Shown piece by piece: positions 27,221 through 35,457 of a stretch of 64,000 nucleotides of DNA (position 1 is the stretch's first letter; each line of letters starts with the position of its first letter). Both the position numbers and the translations under genes were made by a program. The DNA is from Olsenella profusa DSM 13989 (GTDB lineage Bacteria; Actinomycetota; Coriobacteriia; Coriobacteriales; Atopobiaceae): assembly GCF_030811115.1 (NCBI RefSeq), contig NZ_JAUSQK010000001.1:2046001-2110000 (forward strand). The letters run 5' to 3'. Below the pieces are notes generated by a model. It ran no database searches, was not told the origin of the DNA, and was given only the letters and a program-made list of their open reading frames with translations.

Positions 27221-29611
27221 ATGGAACGCCCCGTCAGGCCCTCCGTGCCACCAGCCCTGGGAGCCCTCGCGTGCGTGCTCGCGGGCGAGCAGCTCCTGCT
27301 GCGGGACATGGTCGTCCCTGCGTTCGGGCTGTGCCTCCTTGCGCTGCCGGCGGCCGGCGCATGCGTGCTGTGGGGCTGGCGCCGAGGGACGGCGGTGCGG
27401 ACGGCACGCAGCGCGGTCGCATTGACGGGGGCTCTTGTTATGGGCTGCGCGCTGGGCGGCATGCGGGCCGAGGCCGATGCCATGGTGGCCAGGCGCCTTG
27501 GGGACATTCCGATATCGAGCTGTCGCATAGAGGTCATCGGCGACCCACGCATCAGCGCCGCGGGTGGCCTGAGCTCCCGCGGAAGGGTGCACCTGCCCGA
27601 TGGCGCCACCGCTGACGTGTGGCTGGGCCTTCCCGAGGAGGCTCAGCGTGGCAGCACGCTCTCGTGCGTGGGACGCTTTGCGCCCAATGAGGATGACGCA
27701 TGGGGCATGACGTCCGCAGCCCAGGGCATCATTGGCCGCGTGCGCGTCGTGAGCGTGCGATCCGTCCAGATGCCCTCGGGACCCTATGGCCTCATCCTGC
27801 GTCTCAGGCAGCGGATGGTGCGGGCGATGGGCGCAGGCGAGAGTGGGGAGGGGGCGCTCGTCGCGGGCAGCGTGGGCGGCTACGCTGCGGCACTGTCATC
27901 CTTTGGGATCGATGGGGACTGTGCCCGTGCGGGCGTATCGCACCTTGTTGCAGTGTCCGGCGGTCATCTCGTCATCCTCACGTGGCTGATCATGGCAGCG
28001 CTCTCGCACACCCGGCTGCAGCCTGCGCCGCGCATCGCGCTGTTGCAGGTTGCCTGCGGCCTCTTCGTGCTCTTCTGTGGGCTGCCCGTCTCTGCGGTGA
28101 GGTCCTGGGCCATGTGTGGCGTGGCCGGGGCGGCGCAGCTTGTGGGACGCAGGTCGCATGGCACCTCTGCCGCGGCCCTTGCGGGCCTGGCGCTCGCCCT
28201 GCTCGACCCCGCCGTCTCCGGCCAGCTCTCCTTCCTCCTGTCGCTCGCCTCCGTCCTCGCGCTCTGCCTCTTCGCGCGCTATGGGGCCTATGCGCTCGAG
28301 GAGCTGCTGGTACCCCGAGCGTTGCGCCGAACCGTGGCCCATCTCCCCCGTGCGGCGAGGGCTCCGCTCACGACAGCTGGCGAGGCCGTGCGTGACACGG
28401 TGGCGGCGACGCTCTGCTGCCAGGTGGCCACGCTGCCGCTCACCATCCAGGCATTCGGCCAGGTCTCGCTGGTGGCGCCCCTTGCGAACCTGGTGCTGGG
28501 CCCACCCTTTGCACTCATGATCGGGTCGGGCGTCCTGGGATATGCCGCCGCGACGGTTCCCCCGCTGGAAGGGGTGGCGTTCGCTCCCGCGCGATGGGTG
28601 TCACGGGCTGTGCTGCGAGCCGTACGCCTGCTGGCGGGCATGCCCTGTGCGAGCATCCCAGCGGCCCCTCATCCGTTGGCAGTCACGGTGGTTGTCGCGA
28701 CGTGCGCATTGGGGCTCTACCTCACCTGGCCGCATGTCAGGAGGCGCGCAGTGGCTCGGGCACTCGCGCTTGGGCTTGCCATCCCAACGTTCGTCGTGGT
28801 GCAGGGCAGCCTGTTGGCCCCCGCACGCATCTGTGTGCTCGACGTGGGGCAGGGCGATGCCATCCTGATCCAGGACGGCCCCCATGCGCTGCTGGTGGAT
28901 ACGGGATCCGACGCCTCGGCCGCCCATGGCCTTGCGAGGCTGGGCGTCCTCAGGCTCGATGGCGTGCTCCTCACCCACCTGCACGATGACCATGTGGGAG
29001 GGCTGGACGAGCTTGCGGTGCCGCTTGGGAGGCCTGAGGTTCTGGTCGCCCGCGGTGTGGCACCCTCCATGGGGGCTGAGCTGCGGGAGGCCGTGCATGT
29101 CGTCAGCGGTGCCGACCCCGTCGAGGTGTCTTGGGGGGATGCCATCCACGTGGGACGGTTCACGCTCGTGGCCATCTGGCCACGGGGGCGGGTCTCGGGC
29201 AACGAGAACCGGGACTCTCTCGAGCTTGCGCTTTCATACGATGCGGACCGCGATGGCGTCATCGATTTCACGGGACTCCTCACGGGGGACGCGGAACGGG
29301 ACGAGACGGCCGCAGCCCTGCAGGCGGCGCACCTGGGCAGCTTGGACTTCCTCAAGGTGGGCCACCACGGCTCACGCGTCTCGCTCTCGCAGGAGCTGGC
29401 ATCGCGCCTTTCACCTGGCGTCGCCGTGGCATCGGCCGGGGAGGGTAACGAGTATGGGCATCCCGACCCCACCTGTGTCTCGTTGCTCAAGAGGGCTGGG
29501 GCGAGCTTCTACTGCACCAAGGATGTGGGCACGGTCACGCTCCTGCCTCGGGAGAGGGGCTGCCTCGTGCGCACGGAGCGAGGTGCGGAGAGGGGCGGCG
29601 ATGTGTCATAG
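27221..29611 (+). CDS. comEC: DNA uptake channel ComEC/Rec2
   Basis: 796 residues. An N-terminal membrane domain with an OB-like loop, the competence-domain helices (VSGGHLVILTWLIM) and a C-terminal metallo-beta-lactamase-like domain. The latter holds CVLDVGQGDAILIQDGPHAL, THLHDDHVGGL and GHHGSR, the nuclease-like metal site. It moves single-stranded DNA across the membrane. Intact comEA and comEC suggest that transformation may be possible. Confidence 0.93.
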   Translation: MERPVRPSVPPALGALACVLAGEQLLLRDMVVPAFGLCLLALPAAGACVLWGWRRGTAVRTARSAVALTGALVMGCALGGMRAEADAMVARRLGDIPISSCRIEVIGDPRISAAGGLSSRGRVHLPDGATADVWLGLPEEAQRGSTLSCVGRFAPNEDDAWGMTSAAQGIIGRVRVVSVRSVQMPSGPYGLILRLRQRMVRAMGAGESGEGALVAGSVGGYAAALSSFGIDGDCARAGVSHLVAVSGGHLVILTWLIMAALSHTRLQPAPRIALLQVACGLFVLFCGLPVSAVRSWAMCGVAGAAQLVGRRSHGTSAAALAGLALALLDPAVSGQLSFLLSLASVLALCLFARYGAYALEELLVPRALRRTVAHLPRAARAPLTTAGEAVRDTVAATLCCQVATLPLTIQAFGQVSLVAPLANLVLGPPFALMIGSGVLGYAAATVPPLEGVAFAPARWVSRAVLRAVRLLAGMPCASIPAAPHPLAVTVVVATCALGLYLTWPHVRRRAVARALALGLAIPTFVVVQGSLLAPARICVLDVGQGDAILIQDGPHALLVDTGSDASAAHGLARLGVLRLDGVLLTHLHDDHVGGLDELAVPLGRPEVLVARGVAPSMGAELREAVHVVSGADPVEVSWGDAIHVGRFTLVAIWPRGRVSGNENRDSLELALSYDADRDGVIDFTGLLTGDAERDETAAALQAAHLGSLDFLKVGHHGSRVSLSQELASRLSPGVAVASAGEGNEYGHPDPTCVSLLKRAGASFYCTKDVGTVTLLPRERGCLVRTERGAERGGDVS

Positions 29612-29639
29612 TGGACGGGTGAGAGGAGAGGAGAGATCC

Positions 29640-30596
29640 ATGGCACAGCGCACGTTGCTTCCCGCATACCTCATCGTGGGCGAGGACGAGCTCAAGAGCC
29701 GCACCGCCCTCACGCGGCTCAAGGGCAGGCTCGACGAGGGGCTTGCCGCCTTCAACCTGGACGAGCATGCGGCTTCGGGAACCCTCGAGGCGCAGGCCGT
29801 GCTCATCTCGCTCAACACGCTGCCTGTGGGAGATGGCTTTCGCCTCGTGGTCATCGAGCGCGCGGAGCGGCTTTCCAAGTCCGTGAGCGAGGCGCTCGTC
29901 GCGTATCTGAAGAATCCCAACGAGGGCTGCGTGCTGTGCCTGGTGGCCTCGAAACTTGCCAAGAACACGCGCCTCTACAAGGCCGTCGCGGCCGTGGGCA
30001 GGCAGGCCATCATAGACTGCACGCCCAAGAGACGCTGGGAGCTGGCCCCCCTGGTGCAGAGCCTCGCCCGCGCACATGGCATGCGGATGGGCGAGGCTGC
30101 GGCAGGCGAGCTCGTGGGCAGGGTGGGGGAGTCCACTACCCTGTTGGACACGCAGGTGAGGAGCCTTGCAGCCCTCAAGGGGGATGCCGGCGAGATCACG
30201 CTTGAGGACGTGCGCGCCCACGTGGCGCGCGTGGCCGAGGTCAAGCCCTGGGACTTCCTGGATGCGCTCTCCCAGCGCGACCTTCCCCGCGCCCTCGAGC
30301 TCTACGGGCTCATGGACAATCCCTCCGAGGTCGCACTCACCTCACTCGTGGAGGGGCGCCTGCGCGAGCTGATATGCGCCCGGAGCCTGGACCGGCGCGG
30401 CGAGGGCGGCTCGCTGGCAACGGCCCTGGGCCGCGCGCCCTGGATGGTGAAGCACCACCTTGGTTGGTCGCGTCGCTTTGGTGCCGGCGAGCTCGAGCAG
30501 GCGCTTGCCGCATGCGCCGCCTGCGAACGGCGCCTCAAGGGGGGGCTCGACCAGAAGACGGCCTTCCTGGAGCTCATGGCAGTCGTCTGTGCCTGA
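29640..30596 (+). CDS. holA: DNA polymerase III delta subunit
   Basis: 318 residues. The clamp-loader delta N-terminal domain (AYLIVGEDELKSRTALTRL) is followed by AAA+ and collar domains (LEKLDTQ-like LLDTQVRSLAAL, VKPWDFLDALSQRD). The ATG at 29640 is preceded by GAGGAGAGGAGAG; upstream open frame lies within comEC in another frame. It is the last gene before the mobile block; its convergent partner before the insertion would have been rpsT. Confidence 0.9.
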   Translation: MAQRTLLPAYLIVGEDELKSRTALTRLKGRLDEGLAAFNLDEHAASGTLEAQAVLISLNTLPVGDGFRLVVIERAERLSKSVSEALVAYLKNPNEGCVLCLVASKLAKNTRLYKAVAAVGRQAIIDCTPKRRWELAPLVQSLARAHGMRMGEAAAGELVGRVGESTTLLDTQVRSLAALKGDAGEITLEDVRAHVARVAEVKPWDFLDALSQRDLPRALELYGLMDNPSEVALTSLVEGRLRELICARSLDRRGEGGSLATALGRAPWMVKHHLGWSRRFGAGELEQALAACAACERRLKGGLDQKTAFLELMAVVCA

Positions 30597-31420
30597 CGAC
30601 GTTCCTCGACACTAAAAAGAGGCTCTTTACGGTTTCTAGTGGGTAGCACATGCCAGCTTCTTCTGGGCCGTGAGGTCCAGACGGCCCAGCCTGAGGAGGA
30701 TCATCGTCCTGAAGTGGGCGATGCTCCTGAAGCCCCTGGCGGCGCTGCGGACCGACTGGACGACAAAACTGAGGCCTTCCAGGAACGAGTCGGTCGAGCC
30801 CCTCTTCCACCAGTCGGGGATGCCCTCGCGCTCCTTCCCGAGCGTCCTCGCCACGGTCTTCATCTTTCGGACATTGGAGTGCATCATCCACGAGCAGAGG
30901 CGCTCCAGGGCCCTGGCCGCCGACCCCCTGTCGGGGCACGGGTAGACGTCCTGCAGCGCCTCTCCCATCTGGCAGGCCCTCGCCGTCCTGGGGCGGGTCC
31001 TCGCGGGGTCGGGCTCCTCCCCCGTCGCGAGCTGGCGCTCCGTGAGGCTCTCCCTCCGCTCGGGCCAGACGCACTTCGTCCCCGCGAGCTGCCGGCGCCT
31101 CTCGGCGGACTCGCGCCTCCCCTGGCACCTCACGTGGTCGATCGCCCTGTTCGGGAGCTGCACCGCGTGGGACCTGCCCGCGGCCTGGGCGGCCCGGGGC
31201 GCGGCGCGGCGCGCGATCGTCCCGTGCTGCCAGACGCCGGGGTGCCTCCAGGCCCTCTCGCACGTGTCGCAGGCGCCGCACCTCCCGTGGCACACGGGGC
31301 ACCCCGCCGCCTGGTGTGTTTAGTCAAGCCCCAGTTTCGGGAATGTGCACGCATTTCTTTCGGGTCCGTGCACGAAACTTTTGCGGGTTTGCGCACGGAC
31401 CCGCCGACCCTTGCAACCTC

Positions 31421-31615
31421 CTAGAACGGGACCTCGCGGACGCCGGGGTCCGGCGGCGCAGGGGGCCCGGTCGGCCCCAGCTCCTCCGGGTCCGCGACGC
31501 ACTCGGGGCAGTCGAAGCCCCTGCAGAGCGTCACGACGTCGTGGTGCTCCAGCACCCATTCGTCGAGGTCCCAGATGGGGCACGAGGCGCGGCGCGCCCC
31601 GGGCTTCTCCCTCAC
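31421..31615 (-). CDS. small Cys-containing protein after istB in IS21
   Basis: A 64-residue frame starting with GTG 1 base after the istB stop, so translation could be coupled. The sequence has CPIWDLDEWVLEHHDVVTLC and CRGFDCPEC, giving four Cys and two His that could bind zinc, followed by a Pro-rich tail. It lies wholly inside the IS21 ends. I do not recognise a family; it may be an accessory IS protein. Confidence 0.45.
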   Translation of the reverse strand: MREKPGARRASCPIWDLDEWVLEHHDVVTLCRGFDCPECVADPEELGPTGPPAPPDPGVREVPF

Positions 31616-33873
31616 GTCACTCGCCTCCCTTCCCGAGCATCAGCGAGTTCTCCAGCCTGTGGCTGGGCCCGCCGAACTCCACGAGCCTGCCGTGGCGCGC
31701 GACCCTGTCGACGATCGCCGCGGCCAGCTCGTCGCCCGCGAGGACCGTGCCCCACCTGGAGAACTCCACGTTGGTGGTGAACACGATGCTCCGGCACTCG
31801 TAGCTGTCGGATATGACCTGGCAGGGCGGCCGCGCGCCGTCCACGTCGAAGGGCACGTGGCCGAACTCGCCCAGGATCACCAGCCGGGCCTTCGCGACGT
31901 CCGCGAGAACCCTGTCGAGCGTGCCGTCGCGCTTCGCCTTCCCGAGGGCGAGCACCAGCCGCGCGGTCTGGTAGGACCGCACGGGGGTGCCGGCGGCCAC
32001 GGCGGCCATGCCAAGGCCTATCGAGGCATGCGACTTGCCCCTGCCCGTCTTCCCGAAGAACACGAGGTCCTCCGCTGCGTCCACGAACGAGAGGCTGCGC
32101 ATCTCGTCGGCGCCCCAGCCGTCTGGGAACCTGACGTTGGGCCAGTCGAAGCCCCCGAGCGTCTCGGGGACGGGGAACCCCGCCTGCCTGAGGAGCCGCC
32201 CGCGCTTGGCGCGCTCCCTGTGCGACAGCTCGTCCTCGAGCAGCGACGTGCAGGCGGCGAGCTGGCCCGGGGTGGCCCTGCCGAGGAACGCGTCTATGGA
32301 GTCGCAAGATATGAAGAGCGCACGCGCGCACGCGCGGAGGAGGCCCTCGGCCTCCGACCTCTGCCTGCTGCCAGGCTGCATCGCCGGCGCCCCCCTCCAC
32401 CAGCCCGAACGCGCGGTCGTAGGCCCCGAGGTCGACGTCCTCGCCGTACTCGCGGCGCGCCTCCCCCGAGGCGATGCGCGCCGCGGAGAGGCCGACGGTC
32501 GCGGCGTCTATGCCGCCCGTCGCGGACAGGGACTCGGCCATGGCCTCGACGGCGCTGGCGAACCCGTGGGCGCCGGCCTCGTCCCTGAGGATGCGCAGGT
32601 CGCGCCCCGGGCCCGGGGCGTCCTCGCCGTCCAGGTGTGCGACGAGCTCGCCGGGCAGGGACATCCTCACGATGCCGTCGCGCCAGCCGGCGGGCCTCAT
32701 GCACAGCAGCTTGAGCTGCAGCATGGGGTCCGACGAGTCGGCTGGCGCGTCGCCCCACTCCCGCTCGTAGGTGGCGACCACCTCGCCGGTCTCCTGGTCG
32801 ACCACCGTGACGTCGAAGGCGCCGAGCGCGACGTTGGCCTCCCTGCGGGCGTAGGCGGGGCCCGCGGAGTAGCGGTGGACGCCGCCCATCGTGAACACGC
32901 CCTGCCTGCTGCACCTGCGGACCTCCCACCTCGCGCACGAGAAGGCGGCGGGCGGCAGCTCGCGCAGGGCGGCCCTGTCCTCCTCGAACAGCTCGGGCTC
33001 GGGGGTGCCGAGGCGGTAGTGGGGCTTGTCGCTCATGTCCAGGCAGTCCGCGAGCAGGCGCCGGTCGAAGGCCCTGACGTCGTGGAAGCTCGGGACCGGG
33101 ACGAAGGCGTCGCGCCTGTGGCAGCCGACCTCGTTCTCGACGTTGCCCTTCTCGTTGCCCGAGTAGGGGTCGGCGAGGGCGTGGTCGAGCCCGTAGTGGG
33201 CGGCGAACAGCCTGAAGAGCTCGCTGGTGCGCACCTCCCCGCACACCCTCCTGCCGACCTCCGTCGCGTTGTCGAGCACCGCGCGCGCGGGCACGCCGCC
33301 CACGAACGCGAGGACGCCCGCGAGCCCCTCGCGCACGCACTCGGCGGCCTCGCCCCAGAAGACCTGCGTGAGGCCCACGTCGGGGTGCGGGAAGCTCACC
33401 GCGAGGCAGTGGCCGCGCGTGAGCGCGCCCCTCACCCCGGAGTCCGCCTGGCCGAAGTCGACCTGGCACTCGCCGGCGAGCCAGTCCAGCTGCAGGAAGC
33501 CCTGGGCGTCCCTCTGGTCCGCCTCGCGGGCCATCTCCCCGCGGCGCCTCCTCACGTACCTCTGCACAGTCGAGTACGACCCGTCGTAGCCCTCCTCGTC
33601 CCTCAGACGCACGTACACGCGCACGGCCGTGTGGCGCTGCCTCCTCCAGTGCCTGGCGTCGTCGGCGAGCCACCTGTCGATGGTGCCGGCATAGGGCGCG
33701 AGCAGCTCGCTCTCGCCCCCCGTCCTTCTGGGCGGCTCCGGCGACAGGTCCTCCATGTCCCTGTGCTTGCGCACCGTGGGCTCGGACACGCCGGCGGCTC
33801 GCGCGATGTCAGCCACCGAGACGCCTCTCCTCCACATCCTCCTGATGTCCTCGATCTTGTCCACGCCGATCAT
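31612..33873 (-). CDS. istA: IS21 transposase IstA (frame open through istB)
   Basis: An N-terminal helix-turn-helix (SVADIARAAGVSEPTVRKH), then a DDE integrase core with D in CQVDFGQADSG, D in RAVLDNATEVG and E in GNEKGNVENEVG, and a C-terminal DNA-binding domain. The recognisable protein ends near 32375, at about 500 residues, where istB begins. However, the frame has no stop until 31612 and would add about 250 residues of Arg/Ala-rich shadow sequence. The ATG at 33873 follows GAGGAGGCCAAGAGAGG. Either the stop was lost or a very long tail is made. Confidence 0.82.
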   Translation of the reverse strand: MIGVDKIEDIRRMWRRGVSVADIARAAGVSEPTVRKHRDMEDLSPEPPRRTGGESELLAPYAGTIDRWLADDARHWRRQRHTAVRVYVRLRDEEGYDGSYSTVQRYVRRRRGEMAREADQRDAQGFLQLDWLAGECQVDFGQADSGVRGALTRGHCLAVSFPHPDVGLTQVFWGEAAECVREGLAGVLAFVGGVPARAVLDNATEVGRRVCGEVRTSELFRLFAAHYGLDHALADPYSGNEKGNVENEVGCHRRDAFVPVPSFHDVRAFDRRLLADCLDMSDKPHYRLGTPEPELFEEDRAALRELPPAAFSCARWEVRRCSRQGVFTMGGVHRYSAGPAYARREANVALGAFDVTVVDQETGEVVATYEREWGDAPADSSDPMLQLKLLCMRPAGWRDGIVRMSLPGELVAHLDGEDAPGPGRDLRILRDEAGAHGFASAVEAMAESLSATGGIDAATVGLSAARIASGEARREYGEDVDLGAYDRAFGLVEGGAGDAAWQQAEVGGRGPPPRVRACALHILRLHRRVPRQGHPGPARRLHVAARGRAVAQGARQARAAPQAGGVPRPRDARGLRLAQRQVPRRLGRRRDAQPLVRGRSGGPRVLREDGQGQVACLDRPWHGRRGRRHPRAVLPDRAAGARPREGEARRHARQGSRGRREGPAGDPGRVRPRALRRGRRAAALPGHIRQLRVPEHRVHHQRGVLQVGHGPRGRRAGRGDRRQGRAPRQARGVRRAQPQAGELADAREGRRVT
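31617..32381 (-). CDS. istB: IS21 helper ATPase IstB
   Basis: 254 residues, a normal length. An N-terminal helical domain is followed by an AAA+ core with Walker A GKTGRGKSH, sensor/arginine segment FTTNVEFSRW and C-terminal RVARHGRLVEF. IstB assembles on target DNA and activates IstA. The Walker B segment reads LVILGEFGHVPFD, where the usual acidic pair is DE; Gly replaces the Asp, which may impair ATP hydrolysis. The start overlaps the istA reading frame. Confidence 0.9.
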   Translation of the reverse strand: MQPGSRQRSEAEGLLRACARALFISCDSIDAFLGRATPGQLAACTSLLEDELSHRERAKRGRLLRQAGFPVPETLGGFDWPNVRFPDGWGADEMRSLSFVDAAEDLVFFGKTGRGKSHASIGLGMAAVAAGTPVRSYQTARLVLALGKAKRDGTLDRVLADVAKARLVILGEFGHVPFDVDGARPPCQVISDSYECRSIVFTTNVEFSRWGTVLAGDELAAAIVDRVARHGRLVEFGGPSHRLENSLMLGKGGE

Positions 33874-34162
33874 CCTCTCTTGGCCTCCTCGTGTCGAAAA
33901 CGGACGCATCGACAAAGGTAGGCCACATCAACGGGTGGTCGGCGTGCCCATGCACACATGCGAAAGATTTTCGTGCTCAGACCCGAAAGACTTCGGTGCT
34001 CAAACCCGCAACTGAGAGGCTATCAAACACACCTGGCCCCTCCTGTGGGCCACCCCCACGTGGGGCTCGTCCTGCGCCCCCTCGCGCTCCCCGAGCCAGA
34101 CGTCGGAGACCTCCCGCTCGTCCCCGGGCCCCGTCGACCTCTCGAAGGGCCTTGCCGGCATG

Positions 34163-34284
34163 CCTGCCCGAGCATCCACATCGCGCCTCCGGGACGGAGC
34201 CTCCAGTCGGGGGAAGCCCTACCGTTCGGAGGCCACGCCCTCAAGGGGCGCAGGAGTGCTGCCCACCAGAAGTGACGAAGAGCC
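34163..34284. repeat. ISL3 end, internal copy
   Basis: 122 bp about 95% identical (6 differences) to 38139-38260 and in the same orientation. It ends in AAGAGCC at 34284 next to the PTS fragment. The 8 bases beyond it (GGTTTTAT) do not match the duplication that flanks the whole block, so this end was not the one used in the last transposition. Confidence 0.9.
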
Positions 34285-34390
34285 GGTTTTATTAGGCATC
34301 GACCTCTTGGAGCCACGGCTTCCAAGGATGGCACCTCCTCGGAACGATCAGAGCAGCAGGGGAAGCAACGCTCTGATACGGGAGGCAAAG

Positions 34391-35329
34391 ATGGCAGACA
34401 ACGAGAGAATCGCGAAAAAGGTCCTCGCCGCAATCGGCGGCAAGGACAACGTCACAAGCATCGCGCACTGCATGACAAGGCTGAGGATCAACCTCAAGGA
34501 CGAATCGGCCCCCGACGACGACAAGATCAAGGCAATCAAGGGCGCCCTCGGCTGCCAGTGGTCCGGCGGTCAGTACCAGGTCATCATCGGCCAGAACGTC
34601 CCGAAGGTCTACGATGCGATCGTGAAGCTCGGCGTCTCTGCCGGCGGCGCAATAGACGAGAACCTCGACACCAATCTGCCGAAGAAGCCTTGGAGCGCCA
34701 AGCGCGTCGGCCAGGCAATCCTTGACTATCTTTCCAAGACCATGGTCGCTGCTATCCCTGTCATGATGGGCGCTGCCATGTTCCGCACAATTGCTGTCAT
34801 CGCTGGTCCCGGCATGCTCAATCTCTGGGCAGCAGATTCTGATATCTACAACCTCTTCTACAACTGGATCTACGATGCAGGCTACTACTTCATGCCAATA
34901 TATCTGGGATACTCGGCAGCACAGCAGCTCGGCTGCCCGAAGATGCTCGGCATGATGATGGGCGGCGTCCTGATCGCTCCTGACTTCGTGAACATCGTCA
35001 CGGCAGCAGCCGAGACCGGCCAGACCTTCACGTCGATCTATGGCATCCCCGCGATGCTCAACATCTACTCCTCTACCGTGCTTCCGATTCTTCTCTGCAT
35101 GCCGGTGCTCTGGCAGGTCGAGAAGTTCTTCAAGCGTGTCATCCCCGACATGCTTTCCACGGCCTTTGTGCCCTTCCTCACGATGTTCGTGATGGTCCCT
35201 GTGGGCCTCTGCGCTCTTGTTCCGATTGGCTCTGTCCTCGGCAATGCAATCGGCGACTTCATGTTCTCGTTCGGCAACGGCGAGGATACAGGCGTTGCAG
35301 ACAGCGGAACGTGCCTCTTGTCGTCCTGA
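34391..35329 (+). pseudogene. truncated beta-glucoside-type PTS EIIBC
   Basis: An EIIB domain with the phosphorylated Cys in IAHCMTRLRINLKD near residue 30, followed by the first membrane helices of EIIC (AILDYLSKTMVAAIPVMMGAAMF onwards). The family is over 600 residues; here the reading breaks after MFSFGNG near 35278 and ends with an unrelated-looking DTGVADSGTCLLSS. The rest of EIIC and any EIIA domain are gone. It has a proper ribosome site (GGGAGGCAAAG). Codon use and lower GC resemble metE, not the host genes. Confidence 0.8.
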
Positions 35330-35457
35330 CAATGCAGCTTCCGTCCATAGTCTCACGCTATATCTTGAGGCAGCGAATAGATAATAGATATTATTCAGAC
35401 GATACCTGCATGCTTATACTCTGATGCGAAGAAAGGACATCGAGTGAAAGGCAGCTC

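Larger units (their letters stand above)
31315..34031 (-). mobile_element. IS21-family insertion sequence
   Basis: 2717 bp with ends TGTGTTT and AAACACA, flanked by the 5-bp duplication CCTGG (31310-31314 and 34032-34036). Each end carries about three spaced copies of a motif of about 24 bases built on TTTCGGG..GTGCACG or TTTCGGG..GAGCACG, typical of IS21 transposase-binding repeats. It encodes istA, istB and a small third frame on the minus strand. It interrupts the zinc-ribbon codons of the ISL3 transposase. Confidence 0.93.
30636..34161 (-). pseudogene. ISL3-family transposase, deleted and split by IS21
   Basis: Two pieces on the minus strand. 34161-34032 encodes MPARPFERS ... GVAHRRGQ, and 31314-30636 continues in frame as AAGCPVCHGRCGACDTC (zinc ribbon) and WRHPGVWQHGTIARRAAPR. 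The sequence then jumps to the C-terminal domain (TKCVWPERRESLTERQ, ARTLGKEREGIPDWW, STDSFLEG, SAARGFRS). Roughly 150-170 residues with the first catalytic aspartates are missing; only the final Glu region remains. Removing IS21 plus one duplication copy restores the reading frame across the zinc ribbon. Confidence 0.85.

Noticed and set aside
30639-31424. 261-codon plus-strand frame at the left of the mobile block
   Set aside because: Antisense to the ISL3 transposase remnant; the zinc ribbon and C-terminal motifs read on the minus strand.
31987-33921. 644-codon plus-strand frame over istA
   Set aside because: The real DDE motifs are on the minus strand in istA; this frame is its complement.
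34285-34390. LicT-type RAT antiterminator site before the PTS fragment
   Set aside because: A stem ATCAGAGC/GCTCTGAT is present, but the sequence does not match the RAT consensus and no overlapping terminator with a U-run is visible.
35330-35457. Methionine riboswitch (S-box) upstream of metE
   Set aside because: The 128-base gap is short and AT-rich and shows neither the conserved S-box core nor a terminator.
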